Source of the DNA: Chlamydiota bacterium | GTDB taxonomy: Bacteria > Chlamydiota > Chlamydiia > Chlamydiales > Rhabdochlamydiaceae | Assembly (NCBI GenBank): GCA_011065235.1 | Contig: JAAKFB010000109.1 | Location: 1-6,297, forward strand | Reading direction: 5' to 3' | Length of the DNA: 6,297 nucleotides | Part shown: positions 5,332 through 6,297 of the stretch, piece after piece | Layout: each line of letters begins with the position of its first letter | Numbering within the stretch: position 1 is the first letter of the stretch | Made by a program: the position numbers and the translations under genes | Notes under the pieces: model-generated | What the model saw: the letters and a program-made list of their open reading frames with translations, nothing else | Databases searched by the model: none | Told to the model about the DNA's origin: nothing

Positions 5332-6297
5332 ATGGATCAAGAACGCCTAGAGGCGATGGATGCGTATTTTCGTGCGACAAATTTTCTGACAATCGCGCAG
5401 ATTTATCTCAAAGACAATGCACTACTACGCAACCCATTAAAGCCCGAAAACATCAAACCACGTCTATTGGGCCACTGGGGAACATCTCCGGGTCTAAACC
5501 TCATTTATGTGCATTTGAACCGGATGATTCAGGATACCGATGCAAAATGTCTCTACGTCGCAGGGCCTGGACACGGCGGACCAGCGCTCAGGGCCAATGT
5601 CTTCCTCGAAGGATCGATGACCGAAACTTATCCCGATATCACGATGGATGCCAATGGCATTGAGATATTTGCCCGTGAATTTTCTTGGCCAGGAGGGGTT
5701 CCGAGCCATGTGAGTCCCCCAACACCAGGCTCGATCCATGAAGGTGGAGAACTGGGCTATGCGATGGTTCATGCGTTTGGCGCCGCTTTCGATAATCCCG
5801 ATCTCATTGTCGCCTGCGTCGTGGGAGATGGAGAGGCGGAAACAGGGCCGATGGCAGCGAGCTGGCATTCGAATAAGTTTCTCAATCCTCAGCGCGATGG
5901 CGCCGTTCTTCCAATTTTGCATCTCAATGGATATAAAATTTCTGGGCCGACGGTGTTTGGACGGATGAGCGATGAGCACGTCCATCAATTTTTCTCAGGA
6001 TGTAATTATGACGTTCGCTTCGTAGAAGGCGATGTGCCAATGCAAATGCATGAGGAGTTTTGGAAAGCGCTCGACTGGGCCTATGCACGTATTCGAGAGA
6101 TCCAAAAGACGCCAGTGAGAGATGAGATTCCCGTTTGGCCGATGATTGTGCTCCGCACGCCAAAGGGATGGACCGGTCCGAAAGAGGTCGATGGGAATAA
6201 GGTAGAAGGGACGTTTCGCGCTCACCAAGTCCCTCTTTCAGAGGTTTTGACAAATCCGCAGCACTTCAAGATTTTAGAGGAATGGATGCATAGTTAC
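5332..6297 (+). CDS. xfp: Phosphoketolase (xylulose 5-phosphate/fructose 6-phosphate), N-terminal part
   Basis: This thiamine diphosphate enzyme splits xylulose 5-phosphate or fructose 6-phosphate with phosphate to give acetyl phosphate plus glyceraldehyde 3-phosphate or erythrose 4-phosphate in the cytosol. The frame is open for 322 codons to the window edge. Full-length family members have about 790 residues, so the C-terminal 60% lies outside. Diagnostic motifs are LLGHWGT (45-51), GPGHGGPAL (78-86), the phosphoketolase signature EGGELGY (137-143), the cofactor motif GDGEAETGP (165-173) and LHLNGYKISGPT (196-207). Conserved active-site histidines are visible at 48, 81 and 126. The first residues (MDQERLEAMDAYFRATNFL) match the usual N-terminus, so the start is firm. 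The gene has its own promoter, palindrome and strong ribosome site, and GC content looks higher than in the genes around 2959-4050. Whether acetyl phosphate feeds acetate kinase or phosphotransacetylase depends on genes outside the window. Confidence 0.96.
   Translation, partial: MDQERLEAMDAYFRATNFLTIAQIYLKDNALLRNPLKPENIKPRLLGHWGTSPGLNLIYVHLNRMIQDTDAKCLYVAGPGHGGPALRANVFLEGSMTETYPDITMDANGIEIFAREFSWPGGVPSHVSPPTPGSIHEGGELGYAMVHAFGAAFDNPDLIVACVVGDGEAETGPMAASWHSNKFLNPQRDGAVLPILHLNGYKISGPTVFGRMSDEHVHQFFSGCNYDVRFVEGDVPMQMHEEFWKALDWAYARIREIQKTPVRDEIPVWPMIVLRTPKGWTGPKEVDGNKVEGTFRAHQVPLSEVLTNPQHFKILEEWMHSY

Noticed and set aside
5494..5988. 164-codon minus-strand open frame inside the phosphoketolase gene
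   Set aside because: The + strand frame carries all diagnostic phosphoketolase motifs across this region; the minus-strand frame has no recognisable domain and is a shadow.

Overview
The window reads as a stretch of a bacterial chromosome that is moderately AT-rich, tightly packed, and has every well-supported gene on the + strand. The gene set is an ExoD-family membrane protein, a one-PDZ HtrA protease, an HI0933/BaiN-type flavoprotein, a CPBP membrane protease with a lysine- and proline-rich insert, a secreted orphan protein, an RsuA/RluF-type pseudouridine synthase and a phosphoketolase. My best guess from gene content and protein style is an environmental chlamydia (Parachlamydiales-like) or another host-associated Gram-negative. 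No marker gene proves this. I see no tRNA, rRNA, CRISPR array, insertion sequence or phage gene, and no convincing intrinsic terminator (hairpin plus T-run).

Layout. Positions 1-163 are a short AT-rich gap that may hold the first codons of a divergent gene. Positions 164-2906 hold three genes joined by overlaps: ExoD-like then HtrA (4-nt ATGA overlap) then flavoprotein (19-nt overlap, with the start codon inside a predicted hairpin). This arrangement suggests translational coupling. The flavoprotein's triple stop (TGATAATAA) overlaps the -35 element of a near-consensus sigma70-type promoter that drives the CPBP gene (2959-3957). A second promoter with a perfect TATAAT lies only 6 nt before the start of the secreted orphan gene (3989-4546), so that mRNA may be leaderless. 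The pseudouridine synthase (4558-5226) follows 11 nt later with no visible ribosome site of its own. Positions 5227-5331 are the main regulatory gap, holding an exact 18-bp palindrome, a promoter and a very strong Shine-Dalgarno, in that order, in front of the phosphoketolase gene. That gene runs off the right end; only its N-terminal 322 codons are present.

How the genes work together. The first two gene products belong to the cell envelope: an ExoD-like membrane protein and an exported protease. The flavoprotein, CPBP protease and orphan protein have no clear shared pathway. The pseudouridine synthase serves ribosome maturation. The phosphoketolase makes acetyl phosphate from sugar phosphates and appears to be a separately controlled, well-translated transcription unit. 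I did not find a clear new multi-gene system. The most unusual items are the missing segment in the flavoprotein, the insert in the CPBP protease, the possibly leaderless secreted orphan, the hairpin that covers the flavoprotein start codon, and the palindrome next to the phosphoketolase promoter.
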